The position numbers were made by a program, and so were the translations under genes. The notes under the pieces are model-generated. The model worked only from the letters and a program-made list of their open reading frames with translations. It ran no database searches and had not been told where the DNA came from. From Cinclus cinclus (lineage: Eukaryota > Chordata > Aves > Passeriformes > Cinclidae): a DNA stretch of 64,000 nt. How positions within the stretch are numbered: the stretch's first letter is position 1; each line of letters opens with the position of its first letter. This document shows, in pieces, positions 46,206 to 58,094 of this stretch. The stretch spans positions 9,255,648 to 9,319,647 of the forward strand of contig NC_085067.1 in assembly GCF_963662255.1 (NCBI RefSeq), in the 5' to 3' direction.

Positions 46206-49200
46206 GTGGTTTGGAAATAGCAGTGGCCTTGCACATATTGGTTCTTTTATGCATCTGGAAGAAGGGCTACTGTGAAATTAGTAAGTACTGTTCACACTTT
46301 GATATCTTTGTGTAATGCGTACCTGTTTCTTTCTTGGCCATCTCCCTTGCAGTAAGTTTATTTACACACAAATGAACCATGTGAAGGTAGCTGGAATTTG
46401 TTCCTGTGCCTTTGAGTAGGCGGTGTTGAGACTGATGGGGTAGGTGGGTGTTCAGACTGCGGCCATGATGGCACCCAGCACTGCAGTACTTAATCTGTGC
46501 CTGGCACTGGAGTCTTTCTAGTGGCCACTTGCAAATATTTAACTGGTCCAGGAGAGCAGACTCTTTCCCCAGACTGTGTTGGAATGAAGAGCTCAGAGGC
46601 ACCTGAAGAGCAGCCACTCTTACCTGCGTGCCTGGATGTTGGTGGTACTTGAATACCTCTGTAATTTCCCTTCAAATGTGGAACTGCAGCTCAGCAGCTG
46701 GGCCCCAATGTTTTGAAAATCTTTGAGAATTAATTAGGCTCTCCTCAGAGTATGGCTCATCCACCCAGTCTGAATAAACAAATGGCACCGTTTGTATTAG
46801 GAAATCTCTACAAATGACTGATCCCTGTCATGGGGTAACATTAATCTTTTTAGTATAGATTTCCAATAGTTAGCCATCTGGCTCCGTGCAGTTTTCCAGA
46901 GAACACTCACTACAGAGGCTGGTGGAAAGAAGAAGGTGGGATTAATAACCTGAATACATCGTATGAAGCATTAATCTTTAGGATTGGCCATTTGTTTTTA
47001 TCGAAACAACTCCCATAAGATAATTTTTCACAGCATGTGGTGCTTGCCTGGACTTCTTTCAGAATGACAAAATGTTTCAGTGTCTGCTATGATCTGCACT
47101 TTGGAAATTCAGTGTGAATTATAAAGGCTGGAAAAACTGTGTGTTCTCTTCTGTTTTATGTTGCATTTACAGTCCTGGTCTGTTTAGTGGAAATGTGTGT
47201 GCTTTGTGATATTGGTTGTTAAAGCTTTTCATTCAGAACAACAGTTCTACATAAGAATCTAAAACTACCCAAGTCAATGTCAGTACAGGCTGGGGCAGGC
47301 ACCCGTTCATCCCATGGATGGATTTTGCCAACTGAGCTGTCCAGGCAAGTCTAGAGTCTTGGTGCAGGTTAAATTATTTCAGTCTGGCTGAGCATTTAGG
47401 CACCTGCTTGTCTTTAATCACCACTTGTTCTGCAGACTTCACTGGTCCTAAGTGCTCTGTTGAAATCCAGCCTCATGGCTTAGGTCCTGCCTCAGCTCCC
47501 TGCCTTGCAAGCTGTGACAAATTAAAGGCAGAACCAGCTGAAGAGGTTGTGGCCCTCAGGCTCTCTGTCCTGCCCCTGTGATGGAGATGACTCCTCTGCA
47601 AGGCAGGTGAAGGAAGGGCTGCTAAAGCACATTAAGTTAAACTCAAATTGGAGACAAAATACTCCAAGCTGAAAAGCTGAGCACTCCAGAAGCTGCTTCA
47701 TGAGCTGTGTCCTTGTCTCGGCTGTGCTGGGAGGACAGCTGCCATCAGGGGATGGAGGAGATGGTCTAGGGGATGGTGACTGCTTTGGCCATCTGATTTT
47801 AATCCCTCAGTGCGTGCGAACAGAGCCCTTAGAGCCGTCCCTGAGAGCCTGGCTGTTTGCAGAGCTGGCTGCCTCTGTGCTGCTGCCTGCCCTCCCTGCC
47901 CTGCTGGGGCTCTCCTGCTTTCAGCACTGCCCTGTACTGGAGCAGCAGTTCCAGCTGGAATCTCCACACAGGAGGGACTACACCTTCCATGTGTTTGGCT
48001 GCAGCATATTGTGAGCACCACCAGAGCAGAACTAATAATTGTCCTAATCTGCATGGGACACGAGTGCACTTGAGTAATGTACAGCACTCTGTACATAAAC
48101 CATGTTTATACCTTCTCACCCAATCATGTCTGTTGCAGTATTTCCAAATAAATGGTGGGTTTCTCGGTGATTCTTCCTGATAGAGAATGATCTGTAATAA
48201 TCTTGTCATGCCAAACTCATAATAATACTAAATGAAGATATTTGTTGAAGGAAGTGATTGTAAATTACAAGCAAATTCAAGCCTTGCTGGCATTAATCAA
48301 TACTGAAACACAACTTTTGCATTCCTGATATAATACTGCTGAATCTAATTCCATGGATTTTTAATTTCCACATGAATTAAGCATTTATTTTTATTTAAAC
48401 ATTTTCTTCTTTCTCCTGGGAAAGGATAATACTTTTTTGGGGTGGGTATTTTGTACAGTCTTGACAGACCTGTACTTCCATACCCAGAGCTGGTAACTTT
48501 TGTACATAATTAATCTGTAGTGTATACTCTGCTTTGCATTTCTGTGTAGCTGTGAATTAAGCTGGCATAGGTAAAGCTTTGCAAAGTCAGACTCTCTGAA
48601 AAACATAAACTGACCTCAGAAACAAAGCACTGTTTTAGTTGTGTGGCAGAATTTGATTGAAAACCTTTCCCTGGTGATTGTCATAGGGGTTTATTTTCAT
48701 TATGTGAGCCCTCTACACCCTGATAAGCACTGAAGGGCCAGGGATTTACACATTAGAACCAATGGGAATGGGTGGTATCACAGTATTCTGTTAGATTATT
48801 ATCTTTTTAAAGAATTGGTAGAACTAGAGCTCAAAGTGAACCATCAAACCCATTTCAAGGTTATTACCTTTTTGTCAGGCATTTCAATACCAATTTATTT
48901 TGGTTCAGCAACCTCAATATTGCATACTTAGCAGCACAGTTGTAATGATATTTTCATATGTATTTCCATTAAAAACAGAGAGAGGCTTCCATATCCTATG
49001 ATCAGTTTTCCATTTAATCTTTCTTCTAGTATCATCCACTCATTTTGGTTGAATGTGGAAAATGCAGTTGATTGTTTTTGATAACCACTAATGCATTCTG
49101 CCAGTGATTTCTTTCCACTCGTTATAGTAATACAAGAAGATTAATCGTACTTGATTTTATTTTAAAATATTAGACATCAATAATACAAAAGCTGACACTT

Positions 49201-49424
49201 CTGGGAATTTAACCTACTGGATTATTTATGTCACAGACAATTTTTTTTTATTTAAGCAGTTGCTTCAGAGTAAATGTAGAGACTGTCAGCTGTTTATTCA
49301 CAGCCATGTTCATAGACTGGTGTGCGTGTCTTCTAGGAACAGCACTGCTATGGCACATTTTCATTCTGCTAAACTGTAGCTTTTGAAATATTTAAGAGGC
49401 TATTGTACTTCAGTCCTACCAATC
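46206..49424. other. Intronic sequence, no gene seen
   Basis: Unique intron. A GC-rich patch lies at 47690-47960. The blocks 46960-47080 and 48880-49260 are AT-rich, transposon-free and CNE-like. Confidence 0.6.
48880..49260. promoter_or_regulatory. Candidate conserved noncoding block
   Basis: Repeat-free AT-rich sequence with ATATTGCATACTTAGCAGCA near 48918, ACCACTAATGCATTCTGCCA near 49083 and AAGATTAATCGTACTTGATT near 49136. The enhancer-like impression rests on motif density only. Confidence 0.25.
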
Positions 49425-50110
49425 TCTTTATTTTAGGCCTGATTTAAAGCATATTGAAGTCAATGCACACATTCTTTGTTTGATCTCAGTACATATAATT
49501 CTCAGTGACTGGAAGTTAATAGAGCAGATCATCCTCTGTGATACCTGGAGTTGGTATTTATGTGTCTACAGGAGTGTGCACAGGCACACAGCAAACCTCA
49601 GAGCCTTGTGCTGTGGAGCTCCTGGTCTTGGAATCCAATTTACATGGGAACTGCTGGCTTACTGTAAAATGGCCTACAGTAGAAGTAGCTGATGTGGCTC
49701 AGTGCAATTATTTTCAGCAGCTGGGGTTCAAAGGTCAGTCCATTTAGCACTGCAGGGCAGGACTGCAGCATCCTTGGTGCTGGGTGTGTTAACTTTGGTT
49801 AAAGAGGGGGCAAAGGGTCTGATGTAAAAGTCACTGACTTCAGTGGGCTTTGGGTCAGAACCTTCATGCAGTTCTTATCTGCTAGATTGTTCAGCTCCTG
49901 CATTTTACAAGCATATCTTTGTGTTTCTTTTGTACTAGTGGTCTGAAGGAAGTAATATTTTTCAGAATAATAAAACTAAAAGAAATAGAGTCTGATTGTC
50001 TGTTTCTTTAATACTGACATCAGGGTGGTGTAACTCTTTTGAAATCAATGCAGTTACACCAGAATAAAGCTGCTGTTAATGGAGTGCAGAAATTGATGTT
50101 AATGGAGTGG
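49425..50110. repeat. Cluster of very old amniote repeat remnants
   Basis: Three pieces share the diagnostic words of an ancient sauropsid repeat. GCCTGATTTAAAGCATATTG then AAGTCAATGCACAC (49437-49470) is in one orientation. CACTGACTTCAGTGGGCTTT then GGGTCAGAACC (49831-49862) is in the opposite orientation. The third, around 50027-50060, is a hairpin with perfect 9-bp arms: GGTGTAACT (50027-50035) and AGTTACACC (50052-50060). It is followed by a 23-bp tandem duplication of GTTAATGGAGTGNAGAAAT (50075 and 50098). The family is not named because I cannot be sure of it. Confidence 0.5.
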
Positions 50111-52679
50111 AGAAATCTGAGAACTTCTTTATATCAGGCTCAATTGACTCTAATTTTGATCATCTCCCTTGAACTGGAATTAGTAAACACTGAAATAGAT
50201 AGAACTTCACTGGAGTAAAAGCAGTGTAATGGCATAGAGAATCCATCCTTTGTCAGTCAAAATGACTGCTAAAGAACCATTCTAACTTGAATTTCCTTAG
50301 TGGAAATTATTCTTTAACCATTCCATTTAACTTGAATGGATTTAGAAATTCAGCCAGCATTTCAGTCACAGCTCAAATTCTGTGTTTTATGGAACAGGTT
50401 TTTGTCTTGAGAGCATCTTCTTCAAATGCACCAGTGTTGTAACTCAGCTTCTTTCAGATGAAGTAGATGGAAGTAAATTTGGCATTCTGATAGAAGCCAG
50501 AAAACCAGAGTCTGCAAGTTTTAATAGATACTGCAGACTGTTACAGCAGTAACAGTTAGACATCAGATCATGGGATTCAAAACATGCAGAAGCCCAGATG
50601 AAGGCAATTTGCTTTCGAAGGTCTCCAATGCTCTATGCTTAGATGTTTGCAGTTGCACATTTGTCTGTGATAACTGTGAAACATTAGACTCTGAGAGGAA
50701 GCTCGTGTTTTCCAGTGCCTCCCTGATGCTGGTGTAGAGCCATGTGGTTGCACAAGGCCAAAGTCATGCGGTGCGGATAAACGGCACAGAAGGCTGTGAT
50801 CTCTTGGAGAGGCTGCAAGTCATTAGCAGGACATTGTTGTCCTCTCCACCATTTCTATTGTTCTGTGCAGAAAAAGTGACTGAAGAAGAACAGCATCTAG
50901 AACCCTTTGCCACAGGAGTACACCAAATTCTCAGTGTTGTTAGCAAGCTGTGCCTCCAGCTGTCACAGGAAAAGCATGGCTGGTGGCACTTTCGTGCACA
51001 CTGATGGTCCTGTGGCCTTACTGGTCACTATTGACCCCAGTGGACCTTGTAGGTCCTTGTGCATTCTTGGTGCTTACTCAGAATGACCTCTCAGCTGGTC
51101 TGGGGGAGGTTGGGCTGGAGTGGAGGTGCCTCGAGTCCTGAGACTGCAGCATCTTTGAACATCTCTCCTTCCTGGTTACTTTGCAGACCTGGGACAACAA
51201 TTTACAGAATATGCTTCTGGAATTTTGGAGACTCAGATTTCCTCTTTGGCCTGTGAATTTCATTGTCACTTCATACCTGTCTTTCAGCCAGGTACAGCAG
51301 AAAGGTTCTGGGATTGCAGTCAGAGTGTGGAATGTCTTCCCTGTTGAGTTGTGTTGTCATTTTCAACACTGGAGCTGTATGTGTGTGAAGAAGACTTTAA
51401 AATTGTCTGAGATTAAATCCCTCATATTCACAGAGCAATGGGAACCATTGTTTGAGGTTCTGAAATTATGATGGGGAGACATGGGGACTGGGGAATTCTT
51501 TGGTTGAGGGAAGCTGATGTTAATGATCCAAATTTCACTGCTGTCCAGACTTACTACATTGTTTTGAGCAATGACTGTGGAATATATAACCTGTAAATGT
51601 CTCAGCAGATTACACTGAACAGAGCTCAACTGACGAAAGCTGTGATCCATGACTGGATCCTTATTTTTGAATAAGAAGTGACTACACCTGGAGCATTGCT
51701 CCTGGAGAGGAGTGGGGTGATGACTGGCTCTTTTACTCCATTCCTCCTGAGGTCTGAGTGCCAACCACCAAAAGAGAAGCCAAATGAAACATTTGAGACC
51801 TCGCAAGCATAGCTCACAGCCCTAGCATTGCAGTGAAGCTTGAAGCTAATGAAAAGAAAATAATGAGCCACTGGCTTTAAAAAGAGGCAGAAGTATTTAT
51901 TACATCTGGTAGTCTAAATCTGAAGTCTAAATCTTTACTGTATTTAACCAGAAGTCTAAAGGACTGGATTTTTGGTTTTGTCTGATATAAATCAATTCTC
52001 AGTATTGCCTTGGGCATCTCAGCTGTGAGGCTTCAATTTCAGTGATTTGAGATCCATGGATAAGAAAAGAGATGAAAATGTCTTGATGTACAGCAAGTTG
52101 TTGTATGCAAGCAGAGATAAACCTGGGAGCAAAGAGAAGGTAGGTGTCATCTGTACTGAACAGATAAAAGCTGTAGCTGACTTTGATAGGAGTTTTCTGT
52201 GGCTGAAATTTCCCCTCTTAAAAAGGGATAGCAAAAGTCTGACCACGTGTTTCCATGCTGGGCTTGGCCATGACACAATAATTTTAAAGCAAGATATTTG
52301 TACATGGAAGCAAAGCTGAATTTTACCCCATGGCTATGAGCACTGGCAATTGCTGCCTTCCCAGGGAGCACTCAGCACCTCTTGTTAACTGCTCATCAGA
52401 GTTGAGCTGGTTTAGTGCAGCCTGTGGAGGGGAGTTGGATATCTTTTGTAGCTTGCTAAGTTATACACAATCCTTTTACTAAACACATACAGCAAATAAA
52501 ATCACCTAAGTGCTGCATAATGGATTGTGGGGTCAACATCTTTCTTCATTTTGTAGCTTATTTCACCCTCTGAGAAATGTGAACAATTATGCAGGTGTAG
52601 TCGCTACCAAAAGTAAGAAAGATTGAATTTGCTATTTGTAGCACTATGAAGCAAATACAGAATTCAATAACGTGTATTT
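50111..52679. other. Intronic sequence, no gene seen
   Basis: Unique intron. Open frames up to 147 codons (51363-51806, - strand) have no recognisable domain. Confidence 0.6.
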
Positions 52680-52935
52680 TCATTATCCTAATGGAAGATT
52701 TCAGTATGTTAAATGTGTTCGGATGTCCTTGGCAAAATTGGGGTCAGTCATGTGAAATGGAGACAAAATGTGTTTCATCATCTTGTGGTTATTATACTAC
52801 AAGGATTTCATTGTGAAGTGCAACAAGTAATTGCAGCCGCATTCCTGATGCTATTGACTGCTTTATCTAATGGAAATGATTTCTTTCTTGATTATTTAAA
52901 ACGAACCTTTTATCACTGTCATGTAAGGAAGTTGT
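52680..52935. promoter_or_regulatory. Candidate conserved noncoding block
   Basis: Repeat-free sequence with CATCATCTTGTGGTTATTAT near 52778 (a RUNX-type TGTGGTT), AGTAATTGCAGCCGCATTCC near 52827 and TTTATCTAATGGAAATGATT near 52861. The role is inferred from composition. Confidence 0.25.
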
Positions 52936-53010
52936 AAAGTTTTTTGTTTTGTGTTGTTTTTTTTTTTAATGCATTAGAGCACCACCATTAACAACAACAA
53001 CAACAACAAA
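52936..53010 (+). repeat. T-rich tract and CAA trinucleotide run
   Basis: A T/G-rich run ending in ten T at about 52960 is followed by a perfect run of six to seven AAC/CAA units at 52991-53010. Confidence 0.85.
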
Positions 53011-53189
53011 TTAGGAGTGTGCACTTCTCAGATGGTTTCTTCCAAAGATCTACAGATGCTTTGGGAAGAATATCCAAATTAAAGTTCTTGTGTGGGGGGG
53101 GGCAAATGGCAGAGATGATTGATTTAAAACTGGGACTGTTTCTTGTGCTAGGCCTGATGGAAAGCTGCACAAGTCCATAATAACTCGTG

Positions 53190-53720
53190 CACTAGTGCAG
53201 CTCCTTGGGCTGAGCTGTGCTGTTCCCAGGTGTGACTCAGCCAGGGGGTGTTTATGTCCCTTCAGGGGCACAGGATGAGGCTCCCAAGAGGCTTCACCCA
53301 CCTGGACAGACCCCGTGCAGTCCTTGCCCCGGGCAGAGCACTCAGAGCCACGTCCCAAATTTTGGGGGATTCCCTGCTGCAAGGTTTGGCTGGCAGGAGC
53401 CGGACCCGTTTCCCCAGGAGCTCTGCAGGAGTGCACTGCCCTGGGCTTTTAGCTCCAGACCCACCCTTGAACCTCATGCTGACGTGCAGTAGACCATGGA
53501 TGAGGGTCTTCCCTCGCAAAATCATCTTCCTTCAGCCTTTTGTGTCCCCAGAGACACCCTCTCCAGTGGGTTGTTTCCCTGGTGTGTATCTGGATGGGCA
53601 CGTGCACGCACCCATGGAGCCTCCTGAGCCCAGAATCTGAGCCTGCTAAGCAGGAGTGCACGGAGGGCTTGATTTCACTGCAGAACAGCCACAGAAGGAT
53701 GGGGCAGGGGGGACTCGGCC
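53190..53720. other. GC-rich island in AT-rich intron
   Basis: The composition switches to GC-rich with several CpGs, including GCCGGACCCGTTTCC near 53399 and CCCCGTGCAGTCCTTGCCCC near 53310. Overlapping open frames (53248-53640, 130 codons, +; 53050-53436, 128 codons, -) are domain-free. The edges with AT-rich intron are abrupt. It may be a lineage-specific insertion or a small CpG-bearing regulatory element. Confidence 0.35.
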
Positions 53721-54118
53721 TGTGCCTTGTCTGAGCTCAGTGTGTCCAAGGCCATGCAGGATGTGCTTCTCAGAGATCCCTTTTCCAGATGCTGTCAGTG
53801 ACAAAATGGATTCTCACATGACACTGGAATATGTTGTTTGCTGTCGAAGGTCTGGGCTCTCACTTGCCCCTGTTCTTCATGATTCAAGATGCACTTTATG
53901 GCTAGCAATTTGCAGATTCAGGATGCACTGTAAAAATCTTACTTACAGGGTATTTGCCTGGCAGCAAGCATGTATTGTTGTGGGCTTTGGTTCACTGCAA
54001 ATCTGATATTCAGGTACATCGGGTAAAAATTTCTCAGGTTGTCATACCCAGGCTTTTCTTTTCCAACCAGTAAAACATTCGTCATTTGTTTTGCATTTTT
54101 CAGTTGGATGTACAATAT
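53721..54118. other. Intronic sequence, no gene seen
   Basis: Unique intron with no recognised element. Confidence 0.6.
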
Positions 54119-54193
54119 CTGTATGTATATATACATATATGTATACACAAACACATATATATATGTATAAGTGAATAAATAAATAAATATATT
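54119..54193 (+). repeat. TA/TATG/AAAT-rich microsatellite
   Basis: A mixed run of TATG, TATA, CATATATA and GAATAAATAAATAAAT units with several self-complementary stretches that could extrude as hairpins. Confidence 0.9.
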
Positions 54194-54970
54194 ATTCATC
54201 CCAGAAACATGAGAGACCAAATAGCAACACGAGTAAGGCTGCACCTCTGTGGATGTGAAATAGCTGTTGCTCAAAATGGGGCTATTCTAGATTTATACCT
54301 GTGGAGCTAAGTAGAACTTCACGTGGAGGAAGGCCCAAAACATATGGCAGTACCAATTTTGTTCAGAGCAAGTTTTTAATGATTTCCACCATTTGATCTA
54401 CTGTATTGTAGATTTTATGGGTTAGTGTGGATAATAAAATAAAATAAACATCTGGTAATGTGCAGCATTTTTTGGGTAGATTTACAGAGCTGGGCAGGGA
54501 TGCAGCCAGTGTGTGTCTGTGGAGCCAATAAACAGACACTGAAGTTATTTCTGCTTTTGGGGGAGGAGTTGATCAACTGCAAACATCCCCACTGCTGAGT
54601 TTGCTCAGCAAGCTGCTCGAGAGGCCCCAGCCAATAATGATGCTTTATGGAGGTGTTTGTTCTCTCTCCCCACATGCAGATGTGGGGTTCAGCCTGGCCA
54701 GGGCCCAGGAGCAGAGTGCCAGGATTTACAGGGTGCCCCAAGCACAGCCAGGGCAGCTTTAGGGCTATTAAGCTGCTCAGCCACAGTGTCAGGATGTTTC
54801 TGCTTGCCTCTTTCACGCCATTAATTTGCTACCAGTTGTGACTAGTTCTTTCCACTGAGCAGTGAGAATAAACCTATGGAATGGGGTGCCACAACATCTT
54901 TTTAGCCATTAGGCATGGATTTTTTAAAACTAATTTTATTTTAGTTTTGTTGCTTCAAAAGGAGAGTCTG
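54194..54970. other. Intronic sequence, no gene seen
   Basis: Unique intron with no recognised element. A 133-codon - strand frame (54415-54816) has no domain. Confidence 0.6.
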
Positions 54971-54980
54971 TTACTATTAC

Positions 54981-55012
<32 letters not shown>
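54971..55012 (+). repeat. ATT trinucleotide microsatellite
   Basis: TTACTATTAC leads into about ten perfect ATT units. Open frames across it read poly-Leu and are artefacts. Confidence 0.95.
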
Positions 55013-55014
<2 letters not shown>

Positions 55015-56219
55015 ATGGTCACCAGACAAAATTATTATGTTAAGGCAGAGACATCACATCATTTACATTTCATAGCTCATTGCAATTTTCATAAAGTGTG
55101 AGGCAACATCCAAAAAAACATGACTCAGAATTAGAGTTTCAGAAGATTATTATATAGACATTATTTCCCCCAGGTCATGGGCTTTAGTCAAATTTGGAAG
55201 AGAATGAAATTGCCAACAGTGAAAAGCAGACAGAAAGGTATGAGTTCATGAGCAGAGAAATAACATTTTCATTTGTTCCTTCCCCATGGGAAAGATTCAA
55301 CATTCCGGTAAATGGAGACGGTTATAAGAAATGAATTTTTGTCAGCAGGGATGTGATTTTAAGGCTCACTTATCCATTGGCAATCTAGATTTCTAACCCC
55401 AGGAATCTAGGAAATTGCTACAGAATGTAGTCTTTATTATAAACAAGTTTTTTTCCTTTCTTTTCCTTTTTTTTCCCACCCTGTCTTTTTTAGTAGTTGA
55501 GATTTTTAAGGTGCAGGGCTCTGCTGCTCTGAGCATTTCAAGGGGTCATATTGCCACAAAATCATTCTGTGTGGCTTGCTGTCCCTTTGAACTGTGCCTT
55601 CTGTGGTGCAGTGATCCCTTTCACCCAGAAATTCCTCTGATCATTGGAACAAGGTTGTTTTTGAGAACTAAAAGCACCCCCAGCAATGTGGCGTTTGCAG
55701 CAGACTTTGCTCCCAAGGATCTAAGCACCATTCCTTGCTTTGTGGTTTTCTCCCTGGTCCATTTTTAAGCTCTTCCATTTGCACAGGCGAGGCAAATGAA
55801 GTATCCAAGAGTTTAGGGGGTGGCTCTTGGTTTTGGTGTGCACAAATGGCTGGAATTTGCAGGCTTTCTGTGGCACTATCCCAGGCAGAATACTTTGTGT
55901 TATTAAAAAAAACTTCTTCCAAGAGAAGTGTTCATTTTTTCCTTCATCTGACTCTTGTAACCTCACTCTGTATTTAGATTCTGCAAGGATGTTCAAATGC
56001 TGTTACGGTGCCTGTGATTTTATATAACCCTAAGCCCTTCATTTTTGATGATGCAGATTGGTCTCTAACATTATCTCAGTTTTTCCTTTTTTTTTCCTTT
56101 TTTTTTTTATAATAACAACTTGAAAATTTGTACATCTGATACCTCCTTTTCTTGGTGTGTTTTTGTCCATTTTAATGTCTTTTCTTACAACCAAGACCTG
56201 TTTGCCTGACTCTATTGTT
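55013..56219. other. Intronic sequence, no gene seen
   Basis: Unique intron with pyrimidine-rich tracts at 55446-55492 and 56080-56110. Confidence 0.6.
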
Positions 56220-56425
56220 ATCAAGCAATGTTATTGCCACTGCCTGCCAACATCTTATCACAAATTGCATTACTTCTGTTAGCTTCCTTATTATTGTGTC
56301 CAAACTGGGGTATAATGATTATGGAACATCATGATAGAGGCTGATTAATAAATAAGAATTGATTACTCTGACTTTGTCCATTGTATTAGGCCCAGGTGAT
56401 TTATACTGTTGATGTCATTTTCTGA
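56220..56425. promoter_or_regulatory. Candidate conserved noncoding block
   Basis: AT-rich, transposon-free sequence with GGGGTATAATGATTATGGAA near 56308, GGCTGATTAATAAATAAGAA near 56338 and GACTTTGTCCATTGTATTAG near 56371 (the CCATTGT core is SOX-type). Only motif density supports this. Confidence 0.25.
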
Positions 56426-58024
56426 AAAACTGGAAATGCTTAGGAAAGACAGAGAGGGGAATATAATTTCCTCTTAGGAATGCACAGTCAAATTGCATTC
56501 CTTTGTCTCTGCTGGTGTGTGAGGGCAATCAGAGCTGCAGCATTAAGAGCCTCTGAGTGATCACTGACTGTATTTTAGCATGGAACTATTTTCCACTTGC
56601 TTTCCTTTCTCCTAAGATGTGGGTGTCTGTGTTTTGATGATGTCGGCTGGCACCAAAGAAAGGGAAAGAGCTTTTCCTTCATGCACACATACAACTTTTA
56701 CTAGTGTTTATTCACAGATAGTGTTTAAACATGCCTTAAGGAGTGAAAAAAAACGAAGCTAAACGAGAAAGTGCTGCAGCTGTACTGCTGCATCTGCATT
56801 TCCTTCTGCTGATCTGATTCTGAGGGTCTGGAAAAATCCATGGAGAAACTCCAGCCTGCTCATGTAGGTGTCCTGCTGCTCCTTCCCTGCCAGCACTACC
56901 TGTAATACCCACATTCCTTTCTAAAGGAACACACTGGTTACAAAAGGCTGTAAAGAAACTGGGAATGAAACAGATTTTGCAAGTTGCTTTTTGCCGTTTC
57001 ACAAACCTTTCCTGCAAACTGAGTGCAAGTGGTGAAGTGCTCAGGTTCCCCCGCGTGCTGTGAGCTGTAGCCTGGTCTTCCTGCTGGGAATGGTGTGGGT
57101 TGTGTTTGAGGTCTCCAGCTGCACTGGGTGATGTTCCCTGACCCGCTGGGCAATGCTGCAGTTTTTGGCTCTGGGAGGGAGCTGTTGTGACCCAGCCATG
57201 TTGCAGGTGTGGCAGAAAGTGGTCCTAGCTATTAGTGATTAACTCATCTGCAAGTGAGGAATACAGTGGGGCTGGAAAAGATTGAATCTTCTCTTGTAAG
57301 ACAATTCTTGTTAATCCTGCAGTTGGAGGAGAGTTTTCCTTGCTTACCCAGGATGGTGCAGTGTCCTTGCCTGAACCAGGACTGTCTGAGCAGTTCTGAG
57401 TGGGGAAGGAAATGGAGTAGGAAGAGTAAACTACCACCCTCACACCACTCAGGGTATCACTGATTACTAAGTAAAAAACAGAGCAAAGAATGCCATTTAA
57501 CAGTTATTTACCCCCTTCTGTCTTTGCAAGAAAAGCATAATTTTCTGTATGCACTTGGTTTAATTCTGGCTTGTGTCTGTCCCGCGACTGACTAACCCTT
57601 GCTGTAGCCAAGACATTTTACAGTAGCAAGATTAATTCTTCTCAGGCTGTGAATTAGCTTTTTCCCCATCACTGTGGCCTTTATCACTGGCAGGGAGTCA
57701 GTGCACGGATAATGCAGCCGAACCCTTGGAGACGTTCTGGGCAGCTTCCAATCCCCAGTGCCAGGAGGGGCTTGGCAGGGTGTGAAACAGGGCTGGGTGG
57801 GCTGGGGAGGCTCAGCTCTCCTCAAGGCTGGACAGGGACCCCCTTTGGTGCATTCTTGGTGGCCTGGGAGGAGCTGGGAAGGAGAGAAGCCTCAGAGGCT
57901 GTGGCTGGGGAGGGGGAGCAGTCCTGGGGTCAAAGCATGAATCCTGCTGGGATGGGAATGGGAAGTGGCTTTGCCTGATGAGTGTCCTTATCTGAGAAAC
58001 AGCGTTGAATGGAACTGTTCCAGG
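56426..58024. other. Intronic sequence, no gene seen
   Basis: Unique intron with a moderately GC-rich part at 57700-57960. No recognised element. Confidence 0.6.
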
Positions 58025-58094
58025 CTTTTTTTTGTTTGTTTGTGGTTGTTTTTTTCTTTTTTTTTGTTTTGTTTTGTTTTGTTTTGTTTTGTTT
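58025..58094 (+). repeat. TTTG / TTTTG microsatellite
   Basis: TTTGTTTGTTTG is followed by T runs and about six perfect TTTTG units. Confidence 0.95.
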
